Shown piece by piece: positions 36,117 to 45,643 of a stretch of 64,000 nt of DNA. The notes below the pieces were generated by a model, which saw nothing but the letters and a program-made list of their open reading frames with translations, searched no databases and had not been told where the DNA came from. The stretch spans positions 682,001 to 746,000 of the forward strand of contig CAWFPL010000002.1 of the NCBI GenBank assembly GCA_963817785.1, given 5' to 3'. The stretch's first letter is position 1. Each line of letters opens with the position of its first letter. The translations under genes and the position numbers were made by a program. The stretch comes from JAKALD01 sp963817785 (lineage in GTDB: Bacteria > Pseudomonadota > Gammaproteobacteria > Burkholderiales > SG8-39).

Positions 36117-39100
36117 GTGAACAAGCGCATCGAGCTGCAGGCCGACGATGCGCCGGCCGCGCCACAGCAGGCGGGCGGGCACGCGGCGCAGCCCCCGGCG
36201 GGCTACGCCGGACGCACGCGCTACACGCAGCTCGAATACGAGGCGGTGCTCGCCAACGCCTCGATCGGCATCGCTTTCACCCGCGACCGCAAATTCTTCC
36301 TGTGCAACCCGAAATTCGAGGAGATGTTCGGCTGGGCCCCGGGCGAGCTGATCGGCCGCTCCGGCGAGGTCGTGTACCCGTCACGCGAGAGCTACGACGC
36401 GCTCGGCCAGATCGCGGTCCCGCTCCTCGCCGCCGGCAAGCAGGTCGACCTCGAGTGGGAAGTGCGGCGCAAGGACGACTCGACGTTCCTGAGCCGCATG
36501 ATCGCCAAGGCGATCAACGCCGCCAATACGCAGCAGGGAACGATCTGGATCGTCGAGGACATCACCGAGCGCAAGCGCCACGCCGACGAGCTCGACCGTG
36601 TGCTGCGCGAGCAGGAGACCATTCTCGAAACCGCCTCGATCGGCATCGCCTTCATGCGCGAGCGCACCATCGTGCGCTTCAACCGGCGCTTCGGGGAGAT
36701 GTACGGCTACGGTCCGGGCGAGCTGATCGGGCAGCCGAGCTCGGTGCTGTTCGCCTCGAAGGACGATTATCGGCGCGGTGCTGGCGCCTTCGAGCACATG
36801 GGCAAGGGGCTGGCCTACGAGCACGTCGCGCAGCGCAGGCGCAAGGACGGCAGCGCGTTCTGGGTACGCGCCACCGGGCGCGCGATCGACCCGCGCGACC
36901 CGCAGCGCGGCACGGTCTGGATCCACGAGGACATCACCGATCAGCGGCACGCCGAGGAGGAGCTGCAGCGCGTGCTCGCCGAGCAGCAGGCGCTCCTCGA
37001 TAACGTCGTGGTCGGGATCGCGTACATGCGCGACCAGCAGGTCATGCGCTGCAACCGGCGCTTCGAGGAGCTGTTCGATTACGCGCCGGCCGAGGGGCTC
37101 GGCCTGTCCGCGCGGCATTTGTACTTCACCGAGGAGGAATTCGAGGCCCACAGCGCGACGCACGGCGAGCTCGACCGGGGCCGCACCCACCAGCGCGAGC
37201 AGTGGCTGCGCCGCAAGGACGGCTCCGGGTTCTCCTGCCGCGTGTCGGGGCGCGCGGTCGAGCCCGGCAACCCGGCCAAGGGCTACGTGTGGCTGTTCGA
37301 GGACGTCACCGAGCGCAAGCGCGCCGACGAATCGATTCAGCGCATGGTGCGCGAGCAGAACGCGCTGCTCGACAGCGCCATGATCGGCATCGCGTTCCTC
37401 AGGGACCGCCGGGTGATGCGCTGCAACCGGCGCTTCGAGGAGCTGTTCGGCTACCCCCAGGGCGAGTTGCTCAACCAGTCGATGCGCGTCCTGCACGCGA
37501 GCGACGAGGAGTTCACCTCCGGCGAGCCGGGCTACGAGCGCATCTGGGGCGGCGAGACCTACCAGCGGGAATCGCGCATGGTGCGCGGGGACGGCAGCCG
37601 GTTCTGGTGTCTGCTGTCGGGGCGCGCGGTGCAGCCGGGCGACCCGCAGCAGGGCTCGGTGTGGCTGTTCGAGGACATCACCGAGCGCAGGCGCGCCGAC
37701 GAGGAGATTCGCCGCCTGGCCGCCGAGCAGCAGCAGATCCTCGACAACGCCACCGTGGGCATCCTGTTCGTGCGGGATCGCGTCATCCAGCGCTGCAACC
37801 GGCGCTTGGAGGAAATGACCGGCCGCGACCCGGGAGAGCTCGATGGCCGCAGCACCGGGACCCTGTTCGCGGACCAGGACGAGTGGCGGCGCGCGACCGA
37901 CTCCGCCTACCACGGCACCGCGCCCGGCGACATGCACCAGGCCGAGCGCCTGTTCCGGCGCAAGGACGGCTCCACGTTCCTCGCGCGCAACGTCGGCAGG
38001 CGCATCGACGGCGGCGCCGCCGAGCAGGAGTGGATCTGGATCATCGAGGACATCACCGAGCAGCGCGCGGCCGAGCAGGGCATCGAGCGCGCGCTGACGG
38101 AGCAGGAGCTGATTCTCGCCAACGCCACGGTGGGAATATCGTTCGTGCGCGACCGGGTCTACCAGCGCTGCAATCCGCGGCTGGAGGAGATGTTCGGCTA
38201 CGCCCCGGGCGAGCTGGTGGGCCGCAGCACCCGGCTGATCTTTCCGAGCGAAGACGACTACGACGAGGCGGGGCGCCTGCTGCATGCCCAGTTCGCCTCC
38301 GGCCAGGCCTACTCGGACGAGCGCCAGTTCACGCGCAAGGACGGCAGCCGGTTCTGGTGCAAGGTCGTCGGCAAGGCGATCGACGCCGCGCGGCCGCAAG
38401 AAGGCACCATCTGGATCTACGACGACATCAGCGCCGAGCACGCGGCGCGCGAGTCGCTGGAGGCCTCTCGCGCGGCGCTCGAGCGCGCGGTCGCCGAGCG
38501 CACCGCCGAGCTCGAGGCGGCGAACCGGCGGCTCGAAGAGGAGATCGCCGAGCGCAAGCAGGCCGAGCAGCGCGCCCGGCACCTCGCCGACCACGACGCG
38601 CTCACCGGGCTGCCGAACCGGCGGCTGCTCGAGGACCGGCTGACCCAGGCCCTGGCGCTCAGCTACCGCAACCGCAAGCAGACCGCGGTCATGTTCGTCG
38701 ACCTGGACCGCTTCAAGAACATCAACGACTCCCTCGGCCACGCGGTGGGCGACGCGTTGCTGAAGGAGGTGGCGCGGCGCCTGCTGCAGGAGCTGCGCGT
38801 CGGCGACACGATCTGCCGCCTCGGGGGCGACGAATTTGTCGTGGTGCTGCCGGAAATCAAGCGCTCCGCGGACGCGGCGAATGTGGCGCAGAAGGTGATC
38901 GAGTCGGTGTCGCGGCCGATGGCGCTCGACGGCCGCGAGCTGCACGTGACGCCGTCGATCGGCATGGCGGTGTTTCCGGACGACGGTCGCGACGCCGAGA
39001 CCCTGATCCGCAACGCCGACGCGGCGATGTACCACGCCAAGGAAATGGGGCGGGCGAACTACCAGTTCTTCACCGAGCAGATGAACCTGGCGGCGTCGCG

Positions 39101-39854
39101 CCGCCTGACGCTCGAGAACGACCTGCGGCGCGCGCTGCACAAGGGCGAGCTGCGCGTGTACTACCAGCCGATCATCGAGCTCAAGGCCGGCTGCACTGCG
39201 GCGCACGAGGCGCTGCTGCGCTGGCAGCACCCGAGCAAGGGATTGGTGCTGCCCTCCGAGTTCATCCAGCTCGCCGAGGACACCGGCCTGATCCTCGGCA
39301 TCGGGGAATGGGTGCTGCGCGAGGCCTGCCGCTGGGCGACCTTCATCGGCGCCGAGCGCGGCCTGGCGGTGACGGTGAACCTCTCGGCGCGGCAGTTCCA
39401 CGATCCCAACCTGGCGCAGCTGGTGGCGCAGGCGCTCGCCGACAGCGGGCTGCCGCCCGGGCTGCTCGAGCTCGAGATCACCGAATCGACCGTGATGCAG
39501 AACACCGACGTCACGCTGAGCACGCTGAAGAAGCTCAAGGACCTGGGGGTGTCGCTGTCGGTGGACGACTTCGGCACCGGCTACTCGAGCCTCGCGTATC
39601 TCAAGCGATTCCCCGTGGACAAGCTGAAGATCGACCGCTCGTTCATCGCCGACCTGCCCGGGGACCGGGACGCCAAGGCGATCATCGCGGCGATCATCGG
39701 CATGGCGCACGCGCTCGGCCTGCAGGTGGTGGCCGAGGGCGTGGAGACCGAGGCGCAGATGGAGTTCCTGCAGAGCAGCCGCTGCGAGTTCATCCAGGGC
39801 TTCCTCGCCGGCCGTCCGATGGACGCCGATACGGCGGCCAAAGAGTACCTCTAG
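36117..39854 (+). CDS. Six-PAS GGDEF-EAL sensor protein
   Basis: This 1245-residue cytoplasmic c-di-GMP enzyme has six consecutive PAS/PAC modules starting near residues 42, 167, 291, 415, 539 and 664. Each ends in a W-(I/L)-x-(E/D)-D-(I/V) strand and a charged linker helix, followed by a coiled coil (about 780-820). GGDEF is intact (RLGGDEFVVV, about residue 905) and so is EAL (HEALLRW, then DDFGTGYSSLAYLKRFPVDK). No membrane helix is visible. Both catalytic sites look competent. The GTG start follows a non-coding gap of 258 bases. The ligand of the PAS modules is unknown. Confidence 0.92.
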   Translation: MNKRIELQADDAPAAPQQAGGHAAQPPAGYAGRTRYTQLEYEAVLANASIGIAFTRDRKFFLCNPKFEEMFGWAPGELIGRSGEVVYPSRESYDALGQIAVPLLAAGKQVDLEWEVRRKDDSTFLSRMIAKAINAANTQQGTIWIVEDITERKRHADELDRVLREQETILETASIGIAFMRERTIVRFNRRFGEMYGYGPGELIGQPSSVLFASKDDYRRGAGAFEHMGKGLAYEHVAQRRRKDGSAFWVRATGRAIDPRDPQRGTVWIHEDITDQRHAEEELQRVLAEQQALLDNVVVGIAYMRDQQVMRCNRRFEELFDYAPAEGLGLSARHLYFTEEEFEAHSATHGELDRGRTHQREQWLRRKDGSGFSCRVSGRAVEPGNPAKGYVWLFEDVTERKRADESIQRMVREQNALLDSAMIGIAFLRDRRVMRCNRRFEELFGYPQGELLNQSMRVLHASDEEFTSGEPGYERIWGGETYQRESRMVRGDGSRFWCLLSGRAVQPGDPQQGSVWLFEDITERRRADEEIRRLAAEQQQILDNATVGILFVRDRVIQRCNRRLEEMTGRDPGELDGRSTGTLFADQDEWRRATDSAYHGTAPGDMHQAERLFRRKDGSTFLARNVGRRIDGGAAEQEWIWIIEDITEQRAAEQGIERALTEQELILANATVGISFVRDRVYQRCNPRLEEMFGYAPGELVGRSTRLIFPSEDDYDEAGRLLHAQFASGQAYSDERQFTRKDGSRFWCKVVGKAIDAARPQEGTIWIYDDISAEHAARESLEASRAALERAVAERTAELEAANRRLEEEIAERKQAEQRARHLADHDALTGLPNRRLLEDRLTQALALSYRNRKQTAVMFVDLDRFKNINDSLGHAVGDALLKEVARRLLQELRVGDTICRLGGDEFVVVLPEIKRSADAANVAQKVIESVSRPMALDGRELHVTPSIGMAVFPDDGRDAETLIRNADAAMYHAKEMGRANYQFFTEQMNLAASRRLTLENDLRRALHKGELRVYYQPIIELKAGCTAAHEALLRWQHPSKGLVLPSEFIQLAEDTGLILGIGEWVLREACRWATFIGAERGLAVTVNLSARQFHDPNLAQLVAQALADSGLPPGLLELEITESTVMQNTDVTLSTLKKLKDLGVSLSVDDFGTGYSSLAYLKRFPVDKLKIDRSFIADLPGDRDAKAIIAAIIGMAHALGLQVVAEGVETEAQMEFLQSSRCEFIQGFLAGRPMDADTAAKEYL

Positions 39855-39892
39855 GCGCGCCGCGGCGCGTCGCCGCGCGGCAACCACGGCGC

Positions 39893-40702
39893 ATGTCCCG
39901 ACCGGTCCTGTACTTCGCGCACGCCAACGGCTTCCCGGCGCCGTGCTACGGCGCGCTGCTCGAGCAGCTCGGCGCGCGCTTTCGCGTCGCATACCTGGAG
40001 ACCATCGGCACCGACCCGCGCTACCCGGTGACCGAGCGCTGGCCGCGCCTGGTCGAGCAGCTCGAGCACGCCATCGAGCGCGAATGCCGCGGCGCCCCCG
40101 TGTACGGCGTCGGCCACTCGCTGGGGGGGTACCTGACTTTCCTCGCCGCGGTGCGGCGCCCCGAGCTGTTCCGCGCCATCGTGCTGCTCGATGCGCCGGT
40201 CATCGGCGCGCTGCGCGGCCGCATGCTCGGGGCGACCAAGCGGCTCGGCGTGGTCGACCGCGTCACGCCCGCCGGGGCGACCCGCGACCGGCGCAGCGAG
40301 TGGGACAGCCGCGAGGCGGCCAAGGCGCATTTCCGCTCGCGCAAGCTGTTCCGCGACTTCAGCGAGCGCTGCCTGGACGATTACGTGCGCTACGGGCTGG
40401 TCGCCTCGCACGGCCGGCTGCGCCTGCGCATCCCGCCGCAGGTCGAGTATCAGATCTACCGCACCATCCCGCACGACATGAGCCGCTACCTGGGCGCGCT
40501 GGCGGTACCGGCCGGGTTCATCGGCGGGACCCGCTCGGAGGTGGTGCGGCGCGTCGGGCTGGGCGCGATGCGCGGCCGCTTCGTGATGCGCAAGGTGCCG
40601 GGCGGGCACCTGTTTCCGTTCGAGCATCCGGGCGAGGCGGCGCGTGCGCTCGAGGGACTGCTCGACGAGCTCGCTGCGCAGGGCGCGCGCAAAGGCCGCT
40701 AG
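39893..40702 (+). CDS. Alpha/beta hydrolase
   Basis: This 269-residue hydrolase has the oxyanion region FAHANGFPAPCY and the nucleophile elbow GVGHSLGGYLT with Ser near residue 79. A late GGHLFPFEHP supplies the His. Proteins of this look are annotated as general esterases/lipases, with no defined substrate. It follows the PAS-GGDEF-EAL gene by 38 bases on the same strand. Confidence 0.85.
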   Translation: MSRPVLYFAHANGFPAPCYGALLEQLGARFRVAYLETIGTDPRYPVTERWPRLVEQLEHAIERECRGAPVYGVGHSLGGYLTFLAAVRRPELFRAIVLLDAPVIGALRGRMLGATKRLGVVDRVTPAGATRDRRSEWDSREAAKAHFRSRKLFRDFSERCLDDYVRYGLVASHGRLRLRIPPQVEYQIYRTIPHDMSRYLGALAVPAGFIGGTRSEVVRRVGLGAMRGRFVMRKVPGGHLFPFEHPGEAARALEGLLDELAAQGARKGR

Positions 40703-40798
40703 GCGCACAGCCGGCGCGCCCGGTCCGGTTCGAAGGCGAGCATTGCGATCGGCAAGCGACTGGGCGATCATCCGCGTCCGATCATCTCACGCCCTCCC

Positions 40799-42574
40799 AT
40801 GAGCGCCAGAGCCTACCGAGTTCTTCCCACCGACTCGACCACCTTCCACCCGCGCCTGATCGGCACGCACGGCGCGGTGGCGGCGAACTCCTACCTGTCG
40901 GTGAACGCCGGCGTGGACATCCTGAAGGCGGGCGGCAACGCTTTCGACGCGGCAGTGGCGATGACGCTCGTCGAGGGGCTGGTGAACCCGCAGATGCACA
41001 CCATCGGCGGCGAGTGCCCGATGCTGCTGCGCGTCGCGGGCGAATCGAAGGTGATCGCGGTGAACGGCAACATGGCTGCGCCGATGACGGCGACGCCCGA
41101 GGCGTTTCGTGCGCGCGGGCTGGCGGACGTGCCGGAGGAGGGCATCCTCGCGGCGGGGGCGCCGGCGGCATTCTCGGCGCTGGTCACGGTGCTCGCGCGC
41201 TGGGGCACGATGGGCTTCGCCGACGTCGCGGCGCAGGCGATCGAGCTTGCCTCGAAGGGCTTCCCGCTCTCCGAGGGGCTGCGCAACCAGCACAAGTACG
41301 GTCTCGTGGCGCTGCGCGACAAGTTCCTCGCGCGCTGGCCGGGAAGCGCGCAGCTCTACCTGCCCGAGGGCCGCGTGCCGGAAGTTGGCGAGCCGATGGA
41401 GAACGCAGCGCTCGCGCGCACCTACGAGTGGCTGGCGAACGTCGAGCGCGGCGCGGGAGGCGAGCGCAAGGCGAAGCTCGCCGCGGTGCACGACGCGTTC
41501 TACCGGGGCGAGATCGCGGCCGAGATCGGCCGCTTCTCGCGCGAGCGCGACGGGCTGCTCGAGTCCGCCGACCTGGCGCGCTTCGAGACGCGCATCGAAG
41601 ACCCGGTCAGCCTGCGCGTGGGCGACAGCGTGCTCTACAAGTGCGGCTTCTGGACGCAGGGGCCGGCGGAGCTGCAGACCATCGCGCTCATGCTGCGCCA
41701 CGACCTGCGCGGCATGGGGCACGGCAGCGCCGATTACTGCCACCTGCTGGTGGAGAGCATGAAGCTCGCCTACGCCGACCGCGAGCAGTACTACGGCGAT
41801 CCCGCGCAGGGGCTCGTCCCCGGGGAAATCCTCCTTTCGGACGCGTATACCGCGCAGCGCGCGGCGCTCATCGACATGCGGCGCGCGAACCCCGAGCTGC
41901 GGCCGGGTGACGCGCGGCGCAACGCGGCGCTGCTCCCCGATGACGAGCGCGTGACCCCGAAAGGCTGGGGCGCGGGCACGGTGCACGTCGACGCGGTGGA
42001 CGCGAAGGGCAACATGGCCTCGTTCACGCCGAGCGGCGCGTGGCTGATGTCCTCCGAGGTGATCCCGGCGCTCGGCTTCCCGCTCTCGGTGCGCATGATG
42101 ACCTTCTACCTCGGGCCCGCGCATCACCCGAACGTGGTCGGGCCGGGCAAGCGCCCGCGCACCACGCTCACGCCCTCGCTCGCCTTCAAGGGCGGCAAGC
42201 CGTGGATGGCTTTCGGCACCATGGGCGGGGACAACCAGGGCCAGTGGCTGCTGCAGTTCTATCTCAACCGCGCCGTGTTCGGCATGACCATCCCGCAGGC
42301 GATCGAGGCGCCGCGGCTGTCGAGCGAGAGCTTCCCCGGCTTCTTCGCGCCGCATCGCGGCATCCCCAACCGCGTGCGCGCCGAGGAGCGCATCGGCAAG
42401 AAAATACTCGACGAGCTTCGCCGCCGCGGGCACGACGTCGACGTCGCGCCCGACTGGACCGAGGGCTTTGTTTCCGCCGCGCAGTACGACCCGGACACGG
42501 GTCTGCTCGAGGCCGGCTGCGACCCGAGGGGCGCGAAGGCGGAGTGTTTCCCCGCGTTCGCCTACGCCTGGTGA
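40799..42574 (+). CDS. Gamma-glutamyltransferase family protein
   Basis: This 591-residue Ntn-hydrolase is of the gamma-glutamyltranspeptidase family. The large-subunit start has GGNAFDAAVAMTLVEGLVNP. The autoprocessing nucleophile is predicted at Thr394 (GAGTVHVDAVDAKGN), dividing the protein into large and small subunits. No signal peptide is visible, unlike periplasmic GGT, so this is probably a cytoplasmic catabolic paralogue such as those acting on acylated amines or cephalosporin-like substrates. It ends immediately before a convergent MetE-like gene. Confidence 0.88.
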   Translation: MSARAYRVLPTDSTTFHPRLIGTHGAVAANSYLSVNAGVDILKAGGNAFDAAVAMTLVEGLVNPQMHTIGGECPMLLRVAGESKVIAVNGNMAAPMTATPEAFRARGLADVPEEGILAAGAPAAFSALVTVLARWGTMGFADVAAQAIELASKGFPLSEGLRNQHKYGLVALRDKFLARWPGSAQLYLPEGRVPEVGEPMENAALARTYEWLANVERGAGGERKAKLAAVHDAFYRGEIAAEIGRFSRERDGLLESADLARFETRIEDPVSLRVGDSVLYKCGFWTQGPAELQTIALMLRHDLRGMGHGSADYCHLLVESMKLAYADREQYYGDPAQGLVPGEILLSDAYTAQRAALIDMRRANPELRPGDARRNAALLPDDERVTPKGWGAGTVHVDAVDAKGNMASFTPSGAWLMSSEVIPALGFPLSVRMMTFYLGPAHHPNVVGPGKRPRTTLTPSLAFKGGKPWMAFGTMGGDNQGQWLLQFYLNRAVFGMTIPQAIEAPRLSSESFPGFFAPHRGIPNRVRAEERIGKKILDELRRRGHDVDVAPDWTEGFVSAAQYDPDTGLLEAGCDPRGAKAECFPAFAYAW

Positions 42575-42575
42575 T

Positions 42576-43655
42576 CTAGCGTCTTTTCCCCGCGCGGCGC
42601 GCTTTCTTCGCCTTGGCCGGCTTCTTCGCCGGCGCCGCGCGGTAGCGCTTGCGCGCCAGCGCCGCGCCCGCGGCGAGCGCCCTCAGCTTGGCGATCGCGA
42701 TCTCGCGGTCCATCGGCGCCATGCCGCAGTTGGTGCACGGGAACAGGCGCCTGGCCGGCACGTATTTGAGCGCCTCGCGGATCGTCGCCGCCACCTCCTC
42801 CGGCGTCTCGACCCGGTCGTTCGCCACGTCGATCGCGCCGACCAGGACGTCCTTGCCCTTGAGCAGCGCCATCAGCCGCGCCGGTACGTGGGAGTGGATG
42901 CACTCGAGCGAGACCTGGTCGATGCGGCTCTTCGCCAGGGCCGGGAAGATTTCCTCGTACTGGCGCCATTCCGAGCCGAGCGTGCTCTTCCAGTCGATGT
43001 TCGCATGGATGCCGTAGCCGTAGCAGATGTGGACCACGGTGGTGCACTTCAGGCCCTCGATCGCGCGCTCGAGCGCGGCGACGCCCCACTTCTTCACGTC
43101 GTCCATGTAGACGTTGAACGCGGGCTCGTCGAACTGGATCACGTCGACGCCATCCTTCTCCAGCGCGCGCGCTTCCTGGTTGAGCAGCGCGGCGAAGGCC
43201 ATCGCCAGCTTGACCTTGTCGCCGTAATGGCGGTCGGAAAGCGTGTCGACGATGGTCATCGGGCCGGGCATGGTGATCTTGAGCTTTCGCTGCGTATGCG
43301 CGCGGGCGAGGCGCGCCTCGACCTGGTGCACGCGGCCCTTGAGGCGCAGCGGTCCGGTCACCAGCGGAACCATGGCCTCGTAGCGGTTGTCGCGGATGCC
43401 CATCTTCACCTTGTGCTCGAAATCGATGCCTTCGACGTACTCGAGGAAGCCGTGCACGAAGTGCTGGCGCGATTGCTCGCCGTCGCTGACGATGTCGATG
43501 CCGGCGTCCTCCTGCTCCTTGAGCCAGAGCAGCGTGGCATCGCGCTTGGCGGCCGCCAGCTCGGCGCCGGCGGCGCGCCAGGACGGCCAGAGCTTGTTCG
43601 TTTCGGCGAGCCAGAACGGCTTGGGCAGGCTGCCGGCTAGGGTGGTTTCGAACAT
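42576..43655 (-). CDS. Cobalamin-independent methionine synthase C-terminal-like protein (MetE-like)
   Basis: This 359-residue zinc-dependent methyltransferase core resembles only the C-terminal half of MetE. TTLAGSLPKP is at the N-terminus, the zinc ligands His and Cys are in VVHICYGYG, the metal/substrate Glu region is in VSLECIHSH, and a second Cys is in CTNCGM. Stand-alone proteins of this kind may methylate homocysteine from an unusual donor. The last 26 residues are a Lys/Ala/Arg-rich tail (RAAPAKKPAKAKKARRAGK), which is odd for the family. The start at 43655 has GGAGA upstream. Confidence 0.85.
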   Translation of the reverse strand: MFETTLAGSLPKPFWLAETNKLWPSWRAAGAELAAAKRDATLLWLKEQEDAGIDIVSDGEQSRQHFVHGFLEYVEGIDFEHKVKMGIRDNRYEAMVPLVTGPLRLKGRVHQVEARLARAHTQRKLKITMPGPMTIVDTLSDRHYGDKVKLAMAFAALLNQEARALEKDGVDVIQFDEPAFNVYMDDVKKWGVAALERAIEGLKCTTVVHICYGYGIHANIDWKSTLGSEWRQYEEIFPALAKSRIDQVSLECIHSHVPARLMALLKGKDVLVGAIDVANDRVETPEEVAATIREALKYVPARRLFPCTNCGMAPMDREIAIAKLRALAAGAALARKRYRAAPAKKPAKAKKARRAGKRR

Positions 43656-43747
43656 GGGTGTCTCCGGTCGGGTTTCCCGGCGGGAGTTTACCGCCTGCGC
43701 AGCCGTGCGCGCAGTGCGCAATGCGGGAATCGGGTAGGCTACCGGCT

Positions 43748-44359
43748 ATGGCAAGACGCGCTGCGGGCAATGCGGACAAGAGGCGCCTGGTGGTCGCGAT
43801 TACCGGGGCCACCGGTTCGGTCTACGGGGTGCGGCTGCTCGAGCAATTGCGCGCGCTGCCCGGCTGGGAAAGCCATCTGGTGCTCACCGAGGCGGGCGTG
43901 CTCAACGCCTGGCAGGAGCTCGGTCTCACCCGCAAGGCGATCGAGCGGCTCGCCGACGTTGCCTACCATCCGCGCGACGTCGGCGCGGCGATCGCCAGCG
44001 GCTCGTACCTGGGCGACGGCATGGTCGTGGCGCCCTGCTCGATGAAGACACTCGCGGCGATCGCGCACGCGCACGCCGACGACCTCGTGTCGCGCGCTGC
44101 CGACGTGGTGCTCAAGGAGCGCCGCCGGCTGGTGATCCTGCCGCGCGAGACGCCGCTCAACCTCGCGCACCTGCGCAACATGGCCGCGGTGACCGAGATG
44201 GGCGGCATCGTCTTCCCGCCCGTGCCGGCGTTCTATGCCAAGCCCAAGACGATCGCCGATCTGGTCGAGCACACGGTGCACCGCGTGCTCGATCTGTTCG
44301 GGGTGCATTCGCCGAAGCTCGCGCGCTGGCAGGGCATGCCGAGCAAGGCGGGGGACTAG
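43748..44359 (+). CDS. ubiX: UbiX family flavin prenyltransferase
   Basis: This 203-residue flavoprotein prenylates FMN to make the cofactor of UbiD-type decarboxylases. The motifs are AITGATGSVYGVRLLEQL at the N-terminus, the APCSMKTLAAIA block, RRRLVILPRETPLN, and GGIVFPPVPAFYAKP. No ubiD is in the window, so the partner must be elsewhere. It converges on the small thioesterase gene with a four-base overlap. The family call is secure; UbiX versus catabolic paralogue is open. Confidence 0.88.
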   Translation: MARRAAGNADKRRLVVAITGATGSVYGVRLLEQLRALPGWESHLVLTEAGVLNAWQELGLTRKAIERLADVAYHPRDVGAAIASGSYLGDGMVVAPCSMKTLAAIAHAHADDLVSRAADVVLKERRRLVILPRETPLNLAHLRNMAAVTEMGGIVFPPVPAFYAKPKTIADLVEHTVHRVLDLFGVHSPKLARWQGMPSKAGD

Positions 44360-44763
44360 CCGCGCAGCCTGGCGCCGGTCGCCTGCTCCAGCTTCTGCAG
44401 GAACCGCTCCAGCGTCACGACCATGCGCTCGTGGCGGCCGCGCATGATCTCGCGCCCGTCCTGCGTCGCGCGCACCGAGAACAGCAGCTTTCTGCCGTCG
44501 AGCCCCTCGAGCCGCGAGCTGCAGCTGAGGGCATGGCCGGGCAGCGCCGCGCCGACGTGCTCGACCTCTACCCGCGTGCCGACGGTCGCCTCGCCCGGCG
44601 CGAGCAGCGGCGCGATGTTGTAGTGGCAGGCCATCTCGAGAAAGCCGATGAGGTGCGGGGTCGACACCACGTGCACTCCGGCATTGCCCACCGCGTGCGC
44701 GGTGTGCTCCGCCCCGGGCACCGGCTCCCAGCCGCCGCTGCGGCCGATCTCGGGTGCTTGCAT
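44356..44763 (-). CDS. FlK-like hotdog thioesterase
   Basis: This 135-residue single hotdog protein resembles the fluoroacetyl-CoA thioesterase FlK group. STPHLIGFLEMAC is the helix region with the active-site Thr/Glu area. GEATVGTRVEVEHVGAALPG carries the conserved strand with His, and GRHERMVV is near the C-terminus. It most likely hydrolyses a small acyl-CoA. It lies eight bases after the enol-lactonase-like gene on the same strand. Confidence 0.75.
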   Translation of the reverse strand: MQAPEIGRSGGWEPVPGAEHTAHAVGNAGVHVVSTPHLIGFLEMACHYNIAPLLAPGEATVGTRVEVEHVGAALPGHALSCSSRLEGLDGRKLLFSVRATQDGREIMRGRHERMVVTLERFLQKLEQATGARLRG

Positions 44764-44771
44764 GGCGCGAA

Positions 44772-45563
44772 TTACCGTGCGCCCGCGAGCAGCTCGGCGA
44801 CCGCTTTGTCGAATCCCGCGGGCTGCTCGATGTTCGAAAGGTGCGCGGCGTTGGGCAGGATCACAAGCTTCGAGCCCGGCGCGCTGGCGTGGATCTCGCG
44901 CGCCATGGCCACCGGCGTGCCCGGGTCCTGCTCGCCGACAATCACCAGGACCGGGCACTCGATCTCCTTCAGCCGCGCGCTCAGGTTGATTTGCGGGATC
45001 GCGTGGCAGCAGCCGACGTAGCCCGGTACCGGCGTGTCGGCGATCTGCGCGGCGATGCGCGCGACGGTGTCGGGCCTGGCCTTGCGGAACGACTCGGTGA
45101 ACCAGCGCGCGAGCGTCGGCTCGACCAGCGGCTGCATGCCCTGGGTCTGCGCGGTCTTGATGCGCTCGGTCCACGCGCCCATGGCTTCCGCCGGGTAGCG
45201 GCTGGTGGTGTCGGCGAGGGTCAGGCTGTGGAAGATTCCCGGATACTTGAGCGCGAAGGTCTGGCCGATCATGCCGCCCATCGACAGGCCGACGAAGTGC
45301 CCGCGCCGGATGCCGAGGTGGTCGAGCAGGCCCTTCAGGTCGTCGGCCATCTGCCCGAGCGTGTACGCGCCGGCGGGCGCGGCGCTCTGGCCATGGCCGC
45401 GCGTATCGAACGCGAGCACGCGATAGCGGTCCCTGAACGCCGCGATCTGCTCGTCCCACATGCGCACGTTGCAGGCGAGCGAGTGGCTAAATACCAGCCA
45501 TGGCGCGTCCTCCTTGCCGTGAATCTCGTAGTAGAGCTCGATGCCGTTGGTCTTGGCCTTCAT
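44772..45563 (-). CDS. Alpha/beta hydrolase, 3-oxoadipate enol-lactonase-like
   Basis: This 263-residue hydrolase resembles PcaD. FSHSLACNVRMWDEQ carries the oxyanion loop, GLSMGGMIGQ the Ser near residue 98, a VGEQDPGTP Asp, and NAAHLSNIEQP the His. PcaD opens 3-oxoadipate enol-lactone in the protocatechuate pathway, but no other pca gene is nearby, so a more general role is possible. Start 45563 follows an AAAGGAGAAAG ribosome-binding site. The small thioesterase is directly downstream. Confidence 0.82.
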   Translation of the reverse strand: MKAKTNGIELYYEIHGKEDAPWLVFSHSLACNVRMWDEQIAAFRDRYRVLAFDTRGHGQSAAPAGAYTLGQMADDLKGLLDHLGIRRGHFVGLSMGGMIGQTFALKYPGIFHSLTLADTTSRYPAEAMGAWTERIKTAQTQGMQPLVEPTLARWFTESFRKARPDTVARIAAQIADTPVPGYVGCCHAIPQINLSARLKEIECPVLVIVGEQDPGTPVAMAREIHASAPGSKLVILPNAAHLSNIEQPAGFDKAVAELLAGAR

Positions 45564-45643
45564 GCTTTCTCCTTTGGTAACGGACCTGTCTGCCATTATT
45601 TCATCATTGCGGCGCCAGCCATGCGGCGCCCGGCGCGCGCGAT

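Noticed and set aside
36381..39992. A 1203-codon open frame antisense to the PAS-GGDEF-EAL gene
   Set aside because: High GC leaves few stops. The translation is low-complexity Arg/Leu/Val/Asp-rich and shows no domain, whereas the sense strand has clear PAS, GGDEF and EAL motifs.
43748..44359. A UbiD/UbiX decarboxylase pair
   Set aside because: Only the UbiX-like protein is present. No UbiD-like sequence is encoded in the window.
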